Part shown: in pieces, positions 30,349 through 40,018 of the stretch | Layout: each line of letters starts with the position of its first letter | How positions within the stretch are numbered: the first letter of the stretch is position 1 | Position numbers and translations under genes: made by a program | Notes under the pieces: model-generated | The model's input: only the letters and a program-made list of their open reading frames with translations | Told to the model about the DNA's origin: nothing | Databases searched by the model: none | From: Limnephilus marmoratus | Taxonomy: Eukaryota > Arthropoda > Insecta > Trichoptera > Limnephilidae | Direction: 5' to 3' | Length of the DNA stretch: 64,000 nt | Assembly: GCA_917880885.1 (NCBI GenBank) | Contig: OU862931.1 | Location: forward strand, 15,101,736 to 15,165,735

Positions 30349-30371
30349 CGTAGATATCTACGATCAAACAA
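29658..30371 (-). CDS. Penelope-like protein, GIY-YIG endonuclease end (left arm)
   Basis: 237 codons open; the real element part begins at about the IKQIAINNGYN residues, the first nine residues being an accident of the palindrome centre. GIYSLQCSDCSVFYIGKTAR is the GIY-x10-YIG motif with the conserved following Arg-rich helix (RNIHTRVKEHLR) and, downstream, a His (FANHLIEKDH) and a Glu-rich helix (DNLEALELRKAI). The linker CSDC has the cysteines of Penelope endonucleases. This domain nicks the target. The N-terminal reverse transcriptase is absent, so the fragment cannot transpose alone. The copy is identical over at least its last 140 residues to the right arm. Confidence 0.75.
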   Translation of the reverse strand: MFDRRYLRSTIKQIAINNGYNPKIVDNILNKKLKKLSTSKFLYNSPPHNNNIPSNNNQPYQWRRILYINNFSQKSVKNLPSEIKPAFYTNNNLGKLLMNGKDKDDSLSHSGIYSLQCSDCSVFYIGKTARNIHTRVKEHLRCLHSSGFSEFANHLIEKDHKFDQTAGAKLIHKNNIGVRLDNLEALELRKAINTNSKVINNQLNLNKSPILRLFPIDKEHVRSLPNSPSMSSSSPYT

Positions 30372-31046
30372 ATAGCAATAAATAACGGTTACAACCCAAA
30401 AATAGTAGACAACATTCTAAATAAAAAATTAAAGAAATTATCCACAAGTAAATTTTTATACAACAGTCCACCTCATAATAATAATATACCAAGTAATAAT
30501 AATCAACCGTATCAATGGCGTAGAATCCTGTACATCAATAATTTCTCTCAAAAAAGTGTTAAAAATCTCCCATCAGAAATCAAACCAGCATTTTACACTA
30601 ATAATAATCTAGGCAAACTTTTAATGAACGGTAAGGATAAGGATGATAGCTTATCTCACTCGGGAATTTATTCGCTTCAATGCAGTGACTGCTCAGTTTT
30701 TTATATTGGTAAAACAGCGCGCAACATACACACCCGTGTAAAAGAACATCTCAGATGTCTACACAGCTCGGGTTTTTCAGAATTCGCCAACCACTTGATC
30801 GAAAAAGATCATAAATTTGACCAAACAGCCGGCGCCAAACTGATTCATAAAAACAATATCGGAGTAAGGTTGGATAATCTAGAGGCACTTGAGCTTAGGA
30901 AAGCCATAAACACTAATAGTAAGGTAATTAATAATCAACTAAATTTAAATAAAAGTCCCATACTAAGATTGTTCCCTATTGATAAAGAACACGTCCGTTC
31001 CCTTCCCAATTCTCCATCTATGTCTTCTTCCTCCCCCTACACTTGA
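30359..31046 (+). CDS. Penelope-like protein, GIY-YIG endonuclease end (right arm)
   Basis: Frame open from the palindrome centre (IKQIAINNGYNPKIVDNILN), first ATG at 30624, 140 residues from there, identical to the left arm. Same GIY...YIG motif (residues 15-29 from the ATG) and same C-terminal Ser-rich tail SPSMSSSSPYT. See the left arm for function. Confidence 0.75.
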
Positions 31047-31107
31047 CGAGTCCGGCCCATTATATATTATAACACACATGTAACCTAATGTTAGTAGAGA
31101 ATTATAC

Positions 31108-31148
31108 TGCCCTGATGAAGCTACGGTTGTAGCGAAACCCGGTCGGCA
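31108..31148 (+). ncRNA. Hammerhead ribozyme-like motif, right Penelope arm
   Basis: CTGATGA at 31112-31118, one extra A, stem II GCTAC/GTAGC with loop GGTT, GAAA at 31134-31137, stem III ACC-c-GGT, GTC ending at 31144, stem I TGCC/GGCA. Lies in the element's 3' UTR, where Penelope-like elements carry hammerheads. Four-pair stem I is short; activity is unproven. Confidence 0.55.
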
Positions 31149-31239
31149 TAAAGTATAAAAATAAAAGTGGTGTTTACAAAGTTATTGTTTTATTTTAAAT
31201 TAATAATGTCACATCACAAAGTATCCGCTTCATATGAAC

Positions 31240-32270
31240 AAATTTATTTTATTTATTTATTTATTTAACTTCTCACCATTACATTCTTATTTTTTATTTT
31301 TACATGTGTTGAGGTTAACTTTTATAAATTTGAGTGATTTTACACACACAACGTACTAAAATACACTACATTTAAAACACTAAAATATTATAATAAAGTA
31401 AGAAATAAAAATATCATATTAGTGACCAGAATGAATAATAATTGTCATCATTTCTTAGTAACAGTAGAGATAATGATATCCTCACTGGGATCTCCCGTGC
31501 TGAGGATTTCATTTACATATTATAATTTAATTATAAGAAATTGATATGAATTAGACATAACATATATCATGTAGTATTTTTTTTAAATAATTATAAAGTA
31601 AATAAGATAGTGGGTTTTTTTATAATTCAGATTACTAGATTTGGTTTTAGTCTGTATTTGATATCAGTATATTTTCTATTTCTGATCTCCCTATATTTAG
31701 TATCCAGCTTTTTATTTGAAATTTAAATGTTATAATGTTGAGGTTTTTGAGTGAGAGTGGTATTTTATTGTAGAGTTTAATGCCATAATATAAGAAGCTT
31801 TTTTGCCCAAATGTTGTGTTAGTAGTTACTTGTTGGATAAGTTTTTGACCATGAGATCTAGTGTTTCTAATGTACGTATTAGTTGTTATTTCTTGGGTTT
31901 TGTACTTATGAATGTAAATGAGTATAGTTTTAGAATATAGTTGTTTAATTGACATGATGTTAAGATTGTTGAAGATTTCGTCAGTGCTAGTTCTTACAGG
32001 AACTTTCAGTATAATTTTCATTATGGCTTTTTGAGTTTTGATTAGTGGATTCAGTATGTTTTTATGTGCACTGCCCCATCCGATAATACCGTATTCTAAC
32101 AGTGATTGGCAGAGAGCCATGTAAATCTTGATTAAGTCTTTTTTAATGAGGACATTCCTGATAGTTTTGAAAAAATAACTTAGTTTAGTTAAGAGTATAA
32201 TATCACTCAGAACATGTCGCAAATTTGAATACTTTAATTTTATCATGTGAAGCAGCTTAGAACACAAAAA
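31240..32270 (-). pseudogene. Family C LINE, truncated copy
   Basis: Minus-strand frame 32267-31647 (206 codons): IYMALCQSLLEYGIIGWGSA, KTQKAIMKIILKVPV, MSIKQLYSKTILIYI, TFGQKSFLYYGIKLYNKIPL. It aligns with the end of the 14599-16449 protein. The 3' UTR hairpin complement CCTCACTGGGATCTCCCGTG is at 31475-31510 and the tail is the T-rich TTATTTATTTATTTA run at 31245-31268. The frame is intact within the retained part, so it is a fairly young 5'-truncated insertion. Confidence 0.75.
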
Positions 32271-32434
32271 ATAATAATGATTTTAATCCTGAAAGCACAC
32301 AAGAATTCCTTTGTAGAAATTTTTAAAAACTTGTTTTTGAAAAACTGTAAACCAAAAATGTATTGAAAAACAATACTTAAAAGTTAAAGAAAAAGTGAGT
32401 AGATATGATTTTAGATTTTCACGGCCAAAAATTT
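32271..32434 (-). mobile_element. Outer part of a short Penelope-like piece
   Basis: Continues the minus-strand piece past the hammerhead (complement of GGCCGTGAAAATCTAAAATC). Its end is not clear. Confidence 0.35.
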
Positions 32435-32594
32435 TATGGTTATTTCCTTTTGGGGTATTATGCCGTGTTGCGCTACCTCCTCCTTTAGCCAACGTTTCGG
32501 ACAACGTTACAGTATCCATCATCAGGGCAGATGTGTGATGCTAAAGGAGGAGGTAGCGCAACACGGCATAATACCCCAAAAAGAAATAACCATA
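32435..32594. mobile_element. Inverted pair of short Penelope-like ends around a hammerhead motif
   Basis: Arms 32435-32489 and 32540-32594 (55 bp, positions sum to 65029): CTAAAGGAGGAGGTAGCGCA, ACACGGCATAATACCCC, AAATAACCATA. Only the left (minus) copy has the hammerhead at 32488-32528; the right copy starts one base after the homologous cleavage position. Related pieces: 10449, 28329, 36780, 48510 and 48960. Confidence 0.65.
32488..32528 (-). ncRNA. Hammerhead ribozyme-like motif
   Basis: On the minus strand: GCC, CTGATGA, extra T, stem II GGA...TCC side with GTAACGTT loop region, GAAA, ACGT stem III, GTT cleavage triplet, GGC closing stem I. Stem II in this copy has a mismatch (GGATA versus TGTCC); the copies at 48550 and 36824 have GGACA. 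Confidence 0.5.
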
Positions 32595-32971
32595 GAAAAG
32601 TAAGTATCTTACTTACTAAAACTTCTACAATCTGCATTACAAGGACAAAAACCTCAAATCTACTGAACATCCAAATATTAAATATATCTTTTGACCAGAA
32701 AAATAATACCCTTCTGAATGAAATAAAAAAACATCAAGTAGATAAACAAGTTAAATATTGCTAAGTAAACACGAAGTTAAGGAAGTCATAAAAATTATGA
32801 TGTTAACACGGAGTTGTCAGTTAACACTTGAAGTTGTAAAATCAACAAACATGAAGTTGAGAAAACAACAAATGATGAAAAAAACTAACAAAAACGTAAA
32901 GATGAGAACTGGAATCCACACTGAGGACTGTGGATAAACTATTATGCAATAAAAAAATAATACGCAATTCA
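32595..32971. other. Anonymous AT-rich DNA
   Basis: GTAAGTATCTTACTTACT at 32599 is a small palindrome. Nothing else recognised. Confidence 0.3.
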
Positions 32972-33094
32972 CACGCGGTAGAAGCGAAACCTTCAGAAAA
33001 CTAAAGTAGACAAGAGTGGGGAGGCTGCGAAGCACCGCACAAAGAGAAGGCCGATTATACTATATCATTCTCTCGCAGGCTAAATCCTATAGAT

Positions 33095-33966
33095 CAGTGG
33101 TTATTAACCTTATTGGAGGTGCTGACCCCCGCCAGTTTCATTTGCGCATTCACCGAACCCTTCATAACCCTAGAAGGGTACGGTCAAATTGTAGGCGCTT
33201 ATAGGTACCGATGAGGAAATTTTACTCACTTCAGAATTTTTACATTATTATCCGATTTATTTTGCAAAGTAGTAGTGTTTAATTTAAAAAAATTTAAAGC
33301 CAGCATATATTATAAGTGTAATTTTTATTATAATATATAAAATAAGCAAAAACAATACATTTTTATTGATTTTACTGGCAGGACACTGCGAATTTTTTGT
33401 ATTTGCTGTTGGGCCAGGGCGAATGTAAACAATATTTTTTGAGGGAGTTTTTTGACCTGGCGCATCATGTATAATATTCTCTTCTTTACGTACTAATATT
33501 TTATGTATAGTACGTAAAGAGTACCGATAAGTAAATTTTACTCCCTAACTTTTATTAAATTGTCCACAAGAGCGATAAATCAAACAACACAATTCAATGC
33601 TTGCGGCAGCCGACTAATGACAAAGTGGGCGAAGCACTGCCGGTGGCTTGACTTTCAGTGTTTCCAACCTGCTGATTTACGAACAAATCTATTCCTTATG
33701 TGAGTAAATTTTACTCACAGTACCCTTCTAGGGTTAATTGGAAAAAGAAAATATGTTTTTTTTTTCAATTCAAAATATAGGTATATATTTATACACACAG
33801 TGCACAGAATGAACAAAACTATTAAATAACAAAACCATTAAGAACACAGAACAAAACCATAAAAACATGATTTTCACACAAAAACATAATATTGAATATC
33901 ATACGAGAAGGGGATGTGTCTTGAAGTCTTGACCTCCGCCGATCGAACCTAGGTTATGAACCACTG
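33095..33966. mobile_element. hAT-like element, non-autonomous
   Basis: Ends CAGTGGTTATTAACC and (complement) CAGTGGTTCATAACC, the classic CAGTGGTT hAT terminus. Perfect 8-bp duplication CTATAGAT at 33087-33094 and 33967-33974. The copy of the host repeat at 50300-50530 carries a single CTACAGAT-type site without the insert. No transposase ORF; 566 of its 872 bases are a second element. Confidence 0.85.
33168..33733. mobile_element. piggyBac-like MITE nested in the hAT-like element
   Basis: Ends CCCTAGAAGGGTAC on both strands, flanked by TTAA at 33734-33737 and ATAA (one change) at 33164-33167. piggyBac elements use TTAA and begin CCC[TA]. Subterminal GAGTAAAATTT/AAATTTTACTC repeats occur near both ends. 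No ORF. Confidence 0.75.
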
Positions 33967-34167
33967 CTATAGATGTATTTGTCTCTTTTTAGTGTCGCTA
34001 TTTTTCGTTTCATCAAGTTTCAAATCAGAACGAGCTAAAGAAGATTTCACTTCAAAAATTTAATCTTTTTTTACCTACTGCACGCGGAGATTACGGGGAT
34101 TCGTAGCTGAAGCTAAAATGGAAATACGTGACAGAAAAGTCAGTGAATGAAAATCAGAAAAAATATA

Positions 34168-34850
34168 TCAACGGAAGCAATCTTCCGAACAGGCCCTCCA
34201 TTGATATGCTTGGTGTAACCCTAAGTGACCAGCTCAGGTACGGGGGCTCCATCGAAGCCAGAGTAAAGTTAGCCTCCCAAAAACTGGGCGTACTGTACAA
34301 GGCCCGCAGATACTTTAATAGTACACAACTGCTAACCCTGAACAAATCACAAGTGCGCCCCACGGTTGAATTTGGCAGCCACCTCTGGTCTGGAGCTCCA
34401 AAATACCTGAAAAATACCCTCGACTCTGTGCAGAAACGGGCGGTCCGTTTAATAGATTCTCCCATCTTAACAGACGGATTGCAGTCTTTAGAGCACAGGC
34501 GTCTGGTGAGAATGCTATCCTTGTTCTACCGATATTACAATGGAAGATGCTCCGAGGAACTAGCATCATTGATCCCTTCGGCACCGGTGCATAGTCGGGA
34601 AACGCGTGCCCAACATTTGTCACTTGAGAAATGGTCGTTTCTTCGACTCGTTCTTGTGTTCAACAGCTCGGCTGTGGAATTATTTGCCGGCCTCTGTGTT
34701 TCCTCCTTCCTACAACATGGGTCTCTTCAAGACCAATGTTCATTCCTTCCTCTCCTCAAAAAGACCCTCCACACAGCATCCCAGATGACATATGCCTTGA
34801 GGGAAATCATTTTCCTCAGGGCCTCCCGTGAGGAGTTAATGTAAAAAAAA
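34168..34850 (+). pseudogene. Family B LINE, best-preserved C-terminal copy
   Basis: The open frame 34128-34844 reads GSNLPNRPSIDMLGVTLSDQ, LRYGGSIEARVKLASQKLGV, LYKARRYFNSTQLLTL, SQVRPTVEFGSHLWSGAPKY, KRAVRLIDSPILTDGLQSLE, MLSLFYRYYNGRCSEELASL and IPSAPVHSRET. A small deletion near 34600 (the QTRAQHLYTVDV codons) throws the rest out of frame; the DSFL/STARLW residues continue in the next frame. The decayed 3' hairpin and TTAATGTAAAAAA end follow. Jockey/CR1-like by the YKARRYF...Q-RP-EF motif order; the clade is not settled. Confidence 0.75.
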
Positions 34851-35254
34851 AGAAATCAGTACCTATTTCATGACGACAGAACTCACCGATTGAGAGCTTT
34901 TCCGCTCCAGATAAAACTACGCCAATATATTCCGGCGACACCAAAAGAGTCTGTAGTTATCAAGATACGCTTTATAATAATCTAAATGAAATGATTTCAT
35001 ACGGTGTATTATGTTAATCTCTTGGGAATTTGATACGCATTTAGAATACGAAGAAAACTTCGTAAAATTCATAGTACCAGTAAATTAGCAAAAGAGCGAT
35101 GCGTGTTTCTAACGCTGTTTTTATTTAAATAGAAAGATTATAGTCCGCTTTATGGAAATGGCATACTTTTATGCATTTACTGTATAAATTATTTTACTGT
35201 AAAACGTATTTTTATTTTTTGTTTATATTTTTATTGCATTTTTTTAATGTTTCT
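34851..35254. other. Anonymous DNA
   Basis: Nothing recognised. Confidence 0.3.
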
Positions 35255-35865
35255 TTACATGGTAGGTATAATGCAGCCCCAGAAGTAAAAAGAATACTGT
35301 TCAACGCTTTCTGCACCTCGTTGTACACATCAGAACTGTGGGTTGACTACACCGCAACCCAATGGCATAAGTTAAAGGTTGCTTACAATAAGTATAACAA
35401 CGCCTTCCGCATAATGTTTGGTCTCCCCAGATATTGCAGCGCTTCCCGGATGCTCACGGAGGGGCGAGTTCCTGGCTTTGCAGCCCTTATTAGATCCAGG
35501 GTGGCAGGAATGAGGGAAAGGATAACCAGCTCTGGAAACATCCTCGTCATGGAAGCCCGCCTCAGTCCATCATCCAGTATTGATGCACACTGGAGAAAAA
35601 TACTGGCTCCTTACGTGCTCACAGAATCCTGAAAGCTTAATATTATTATTTCTTTTGTTTTCCTTTTACTACTATTAGCTTATTATCTTTTTTTTTTTGT
35701 TTCGTGTACATTCATATCCACCTTCTTTTTTCTTTTTTTTCCTTTCAAATACTTTATACTTTGTACATGTATGTTTATATTATACCCTTATGGAATGTGT
35801 GGGATTGCACTCTCCTCCCCACATACTGGAATAAACACTTATTTATTTATTTATTTATTTATTTA
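35255..35865 (+). pseudogene. Family D LINE, C-terminus and 3' end (copy 1)
   Basis: 35255-35632 reads GRYNAAPEVKRILFNAFCTS, LYTSELWVDYTATQWHKLKV, AYNKYNNAFRIMFGLPRYCS, EGRVPGFAALIRSRVAGMRE and stop. LFNAFCTSLYTSELW is a widespread ending of insect LINE reverse transcriptases. The 3' UTR has ATGGAATGTGTGGGATTGCA, CACATACTGGAATAAACA and a TTATTTATTTATT tail. 5'-truncated. Confidence 0.65.
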
Positions 35866-35871
35866 ATAACG

Positions 35872-36300
35872 CTTATCGCCAACTATTCCACCTACCGAGA
35901 TACTGCAGTGCTACGGAAATGTTCCTGGAGGGACGAGTACATACTTTCCGTGCACTTCTCCGCCACCGCATGGGAAGTTTATGGCGCAGACTGCGCCATT
36001 CGAAGAATGCGATCATCACCGTCATGACTGCCTGGATGGAATCTCCCCTGATGACCCTCTGGAGACGGGAGACGATGAAATACCCTCCGTAAACGGCTAT
36101 TTACATTCATTTTAGTGTTTGATACATACATAATTTTTTTTTCTCAGTTTAATTTTTCATACTTTTTCGTTTATTTTATTTAATTTATGTGTTGTTATTT
36201 AATTTTTACCTTAACTTATTATTTATCTTTTTTTGTTATTTTACATTATGGAATGTATTGCATTGCACTTCCCCTGCATACATTCTGGAATAAACTTTAT
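35872..36300 (+). pseudogene. Family D LINE, C-terminus and 3' end (copy 2)
   Basis: Directly after copy 1: RYCSATEMFLEGRVHTFRAL-type reading (against RYCSASRMLTEGRVPGFAAL), then LLRHRMGSLW, and the related 3' UTR ATGGAATGTATTGCATTGCA, TACATTCTGGAATAAAC. Frames are broken. Two truncated copies in tandem. Confidence 0.6.
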
Positions 36301-36302
36301 AT

Positions 36303-36402
36303 TATGCACCAGATTTAAATGTCCGGGTTAAATTTTCCCCAAAAAAAAAAAAAAGGGAAAAAAAGAAGGAAAAACTAAACCCTTTCACACACTTCCCCAA
36401 AT
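36303..36402 (-). repeat. Dispersed repeat shared with 26732-26805
   Basis: Inverse complement of that stretch, with an A-rich expansion (36340-36375) in the middle. Confidence 0.5.
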
Positions 36403-36506
36403 TATTATTATTATTATTATAATGTTTACAATACAATTGATAACCTCACTAGGAAGCCTGTATTGAGTAGTAGTATTTATATATTTTAATATATATATAT
36501 TTTTTT

Positions 36507-36700
36507 TACTGGTCAGTGGATGAGTAGGCATTGCGTTTGGGTCCCAACCGGGCATCGCGAGTTCGATTCATCGGCTGGCTAAGTCCTCCATCACAACACA
36601 AGCAACATTTTCCGCTTACTGTGGTGATAGTAGGAAATTTTCAAATATTGTCATGTTTTTCGTAACTCGGGAATGTATGTCTTTCTTTAAAAAAAAATTC
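36507..36700 (+). mobile_element. tRNA-type SINE, copy 2 (uninterrupted)
   Basis: CAGTGGATGAGTAGGC (A box area), GAGTTCGATTCATC (B box area), CGGCTGGCTAAGTCC, AACACAAGCAACATTTTCCG, CTTACTGTGGTGATAGTAGG, then GGGAATGTATGTCTTTCTTT and A run. About 190 bp. This is the intact reference for the two split copies at 18962 and 44225. Confidence 0.75.
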
Positions 36701-36769
36701 TGTCACCAAACCATGCTCCATTAACATTTTAATAGATTTTTGAAGATTTGAGCTGTTAAAATAGACATT

Positions 36770-36882
36770 TTGTTTCTTGGCTGCTTTTGGGTTATTATGA
36801 CTTATTGCGCTTTATCCTTCTTCAACCAACGTTTCGGGCAGTGGTACAGTGTCCATCATGAGGGCAGATATGAAGATTATCG
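36770..36882 (-). mobile_element. Short Penelope-like end with a mutated hammerhead
   Basis: Complement reads GCCCTCATGATGGACACTGT, ACCACTGCCCGAAACGTTGG, TTGAAGAAGGATAAAGCGCA, ATAAGTCATAATAACCC. Motif at 36824-36865; the first core block is CTCATGA instead of CTGATGA, which should abolish cleavage. Confidence 0.5.
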
Positions 36883-36932
36883 TTAAGTGAGTGTTTATGT
36901 ATGTAGAAGTGATGTTAGGCGAGTTATTCCTC

Positions 36933-37700
36933 TTATGCCGGCATTGCACTAATTAATGTCGTTTTCGGCGTAGCCGTCAGGTTTCGCCTTAATCCGTATT
37001 GACGGTCGTTGATAATTTTGTTATCTTCGAGGTATGTGAGCAGTTTGATGTTGATCACACGTTCCATCACCTTGAACAGAACGGAGGTGATCGCTATGGG
37101 GCGGTAGTTGGCCGGGTTGGAGCGGTCACTCTTCTTTGGAATAGGATGGATGACCGCCGTTTTCCACCCAGAGGGTACAGAGCCACACTTCAGGGACATT
37201 TTAAAGAGCTTCATCAAAATTAGAGTTATTTCTGATGCACACCTCTGCAATACCAGGGCAGGCATTCTGTCAGGTCCACTAGCTTTGTTAAAATCATGCC
37301 CACGTGTTTGTGTCCCCTTGTCCCCTTATCTAAAACCCCGATCCCAGATCTTCCAGTTTTTTTCATAAAGACCGCAGCGATCATCGAGGGCTTTTAATAA
37401 GTTGGCCTTTTCTGTGGCGATGTTGTTAGTGAGCCATCAAGTCTGGTAAAATATGGCAGACTGGGTTTGCAGAAATTGCGACCTGTTGAGTCCGCAAGCG
37501 ACCAGAATGCTCTGCTGCCACGCGGGCAGGAGGCCAGCTTTTTGCTGATATGTATGTCGTGCTCGATTTTTTGCCAATTTATAATTCGATTATTTTCCTT
37601 TGCCAGTTTGTCATTCGGAAGTTTGAGATGTGTTGTAAGTTCGGTTAGCCGTGTTCTTTTGTCAAACTACTTTGGAGCATTGTCTACTGATCCGAGGCAT
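36933..37700 (-). pseudogene. Jockey-like LINE reverse transcriptase fragment (family E)
   Basis: Minus-strand blocks: CPRGSRAFWSLADSTGRNFC with PSLPYFTRLDGSLTT (linker before the fingers), KASGPDRMPALVLQRCASEI, WKTAVIHPIPKKSDRSNPAN, YRPIAITSVLFKVMERVINI, and RQYGLRRNL. The domains up to the first catalytic Asp are therefore represented, but the palm (FADD) is missing and frames change at about 37310. An internal fragment of a family otherwise not seen in this window. Confidence 0.65.
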
Positions 37701-37912
37701 TGAGCCCACGCCGGTTTCTTTAATACTGGATTGTGTGAAGCCATCCATCGCAGATGTGATGACTTCACCAATTTCCTAATCATCGGATATATTGACAAAC
37801 TTATGGAACACACCCATATCCACAGCCGTATTTTATTTTACGCAAGAAGAGTTACAACTTCGTTTAGATTTACCTGTACATTTCGGTATATTTCGTTTAG
37901 ATTTATTAGTAG
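37701..37912. other. Anonymous DNA
   Basis: Nothing recognised. Confidence 0.3.
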
Positions 37913-39322
37913 CTAGCGAGTTCCCGGCATGCGTTGCAACGCCACTAATAAAGAAATTGTATCTATCTGCGTATCTTTTCCCATTCGTCCCGTTCCCCCT
38001 CCACCTTCCCTGCCTTCCCTCTCTCCTCTCCGGCGAACCACACTCCTGCGGTCCCCTCCCCTCATCAGCGTTCAATATATTCAGTCCCGGTACATTCAGA
38101 TTTTCAAACAACTCACGTGCCGTCTATTGCAATTTTTTTTTTAGTTTTCATTTTTCGTATATTACAAACATTAATTTTTGTATATTATAAGAATAATCAA
38201 TCAACTTTAGTACCTAACATAGGAAGGTACCTATTTAAAATTAATATAATTTAATTTTTTTTTTTTTTATTATTATGGCGACTAATAGAAAAAAATTTAC
38301 ATACAAAATGTAAAGTGAAATTAAGTATAAAATATTGTGTTTCTTAGTCCTCCTCACTAGGGGGTCCTGTGCCGAGGCGGACTAAAGTTGTTTAAATATA
38401 GTTCATTTGTCTTCTATGTCGTTTTTAGCGTCTTCGCTAGGGTTTTCTCATTGACCTCTTTAAGCCATATTTTTATTCTTGATTTGTATTCAATTGGATT
38501 TTTTATTAGTTTTATATCTTGGGGAAGGATGTTATGGAGCTTTGTTGCAAAGTATGTATAGTTTCTTTGTCCAAATGTGGTTTTATAACTTGGAATATTT
38601 TTTGTATCATTTTTATTCGTCTAGTGTTGTGCATACACGGTCTAGTAGAGGATTCATTATTTTTGAAGAGCTTCAATAATATATTTTTGGCATATATTTG
38701 TTGTACATTTGGTACTTCAAAGTTATTAAAAATTTTATTTGAAGGCGTTCTAATTGGTTCTTTCAATGTGGTCTTTATGATTCCTTTTTGAATCGTATTC
38801 AGGCTGTGTAGGTACGTATGTGCAGCAGCTCCCCATCCTACGATTCCATATTCAATTCGAGAATGACATAACGCGTAGTAGACCTTTTTCATATCCTTTT
38901 TATTTAACACGTTTCTTAGATTTTTAAAGAAATATATAAGGCTTGTGAGTTTTTCCGTAATACCTTTGATGTGTAGGTCCCATCTAAGATTTTCGTCAAT
39001 AATTTCTCCGAGATATTTTATGTTTTGTGTTTTTTCGATGACGGGGCAGTAACATTGTATATTATTTCCATGGCATTCATGTAATTTTAGTTCTAGGGAT
39101 TTAGATTAATGAATTAGATTAACATAAAGACTTTATTCGAAAATTTAACTTTGATTTAAAAATCGATGGTATGCAAAATATCGTTCACAAATTGCGATAT
39201 TTTTGAGAGTTTCGTAAGAATTTTTGAAATGATTAAAAAAAACATTTCCGATGCTTAATATAGCAATGCATGGACAACTCATATACACAGAAACATATAT
39301 TGATTTTTATATATATGGATAG
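37913..39322 (-). mobile_element. Helitron-like element, copy 3, interrupted by a LINE
   Basis: Plus strand begins CTAGCGAGTTCCCGGCATGC like the copies at 52602 and 62515, followed by the CCCATTCGTCC...CCTTCCC pyrimidine-rich part, ATATTCAGTCCCGGTAC and AAGAATAATCAATCAA. It resumes at about 39115 (TTCGTAAGAATTTTTGAAAT, ATATAGCAATGCAT) and ends in a decayed TTTTTATATATATGGAT. A family C LINE fragment (38265-39110) sits in between. Confidence 0.6.
38265..39110 (-). pseudogene. Family C LINE, truncated copy inside a Helitron-like element
   Basis: Minus strand: KLHECHGNNIQCYCPVIEKT, NIKYLGEIIDENLRWDLHIK, YYALCHSRIEYGIVGWGAAA, TIQKGIIKTTLKEPI, VPNVQQIYAKNILLKLFKNN, and after a frameshift near 38560 KLHNILPQDIKLIKNPIEYK. 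The 3' UTR hairpin complement CCTCACTAGGGGGTCCTGTG is at 38348-38382, the poly-T end at 38258-38272. Confidence 0.7.
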
Positions 39323-39712
39323 ACATCTTCGTCTTCGATGATATATTTTTTCTTTATTTTACATTTGGAGGTATAGATTTTTTTCCTAGTAGATCACCAG
39401 CACTGCATTCATTCATATAATCAGACTGAAATCAAATACAACGATCAGATTACACCAATAATATTGTGTCAATCTACACACTAGTTTACTGAATTAGAAT
39501 CAGTAGTAGTACCAACTTATTTGAGGCCAAAAAACCGGTTTTTAACATCATTATTAAAAATTGGCGGTTCAATTCTGAATGAACACGACATTTCAATGCT
39601 AATGATTTTTTAACACGTGCTTTTGCGGTAAATGCAAAAGAAAAACCGTCTGGATTTCACTTTCGTCAGGAATTATTTTCTGAAAGCAGGTTGATGCAGG
39701 TAACAGTTTCTT
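39323..39712. other. Anonymous DNA
   Basis: Nothing recognised. Confidence 0.3.
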
Positions 39713-39975
39713 AATGTGAATACCAATTGCTCCCAACCATCTGTAGCCAGTGAGACTACGTTGCAGCTTTTTGCAGTAGGTTTTTACACCAATTTCAGTA
39801 GGTTTTTAGGCTGAAGGTGGTGGGAAGAGGAAGGAGATGGGGAAGAGGATGGTGAGGAAGAGGAAGATGGGGGAGAGGAAGATGGGGAAAAAATCTGATC
39901 ACCAAACACGACAAGACATTTCAAGCAATGTTTCGATTCTAAATGGTGTCTTACAGGGCGATAGCGAAAGTATCT
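39713..39975 (+). repeat. Dispersed family R, copy
   Basis: GTGAATACCAATTGCTCCCA, CAGTGAGACTACG, AGGCTGAAGGTGGTGGGAAG, a GGAAGAGGAAGATGGGG purine run, ATCTGATCACCAAACACGAC, CATTTCAAGCAATGTTTCGA and TTACAGGGCGATA. Same order, inverted, at 53265-53530. Confidence 0.55.
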
Positions 39976-40018
39976 TCCATTCTATCGCTTACCCATACAC
40001 GTGTTTTATTGTATTATA

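Larger units (their letters stand above)
30356..31199 (+). mobile_element. Penelope-like element, right inverted arm
   Basis: Mirror of 29505-30348. Ends TTGTTTTATTTTAAA; after it the flanks differ (ATTAATAATGTCACATC on the right). Confidence 0.8.
32972..34060 (+). repeat. Dispersed repeat hosting a hAT-like element
   Basis: 32972-33094 plus 33967-34060 match, inverted, the uninterrupted sequence at 50300-50530: ACCTTCAGAAAACTAAAGTA, GACAA, GTGGGGAGGCT, AGCACCGCACAAAGAG, CTCTCGCAGGCTAAAT, then GTATTTGTCTC...GTTTCATCAAGTTTCAAATC. Function unknown; no ORF. Confidence 0.65.

Noticed and set aside
35171..35254. N-terminal part of the 153-codon ORF
   Set aside because: Hydrophobic low-complexity reading before the LINE homology starts; not part of the protein.
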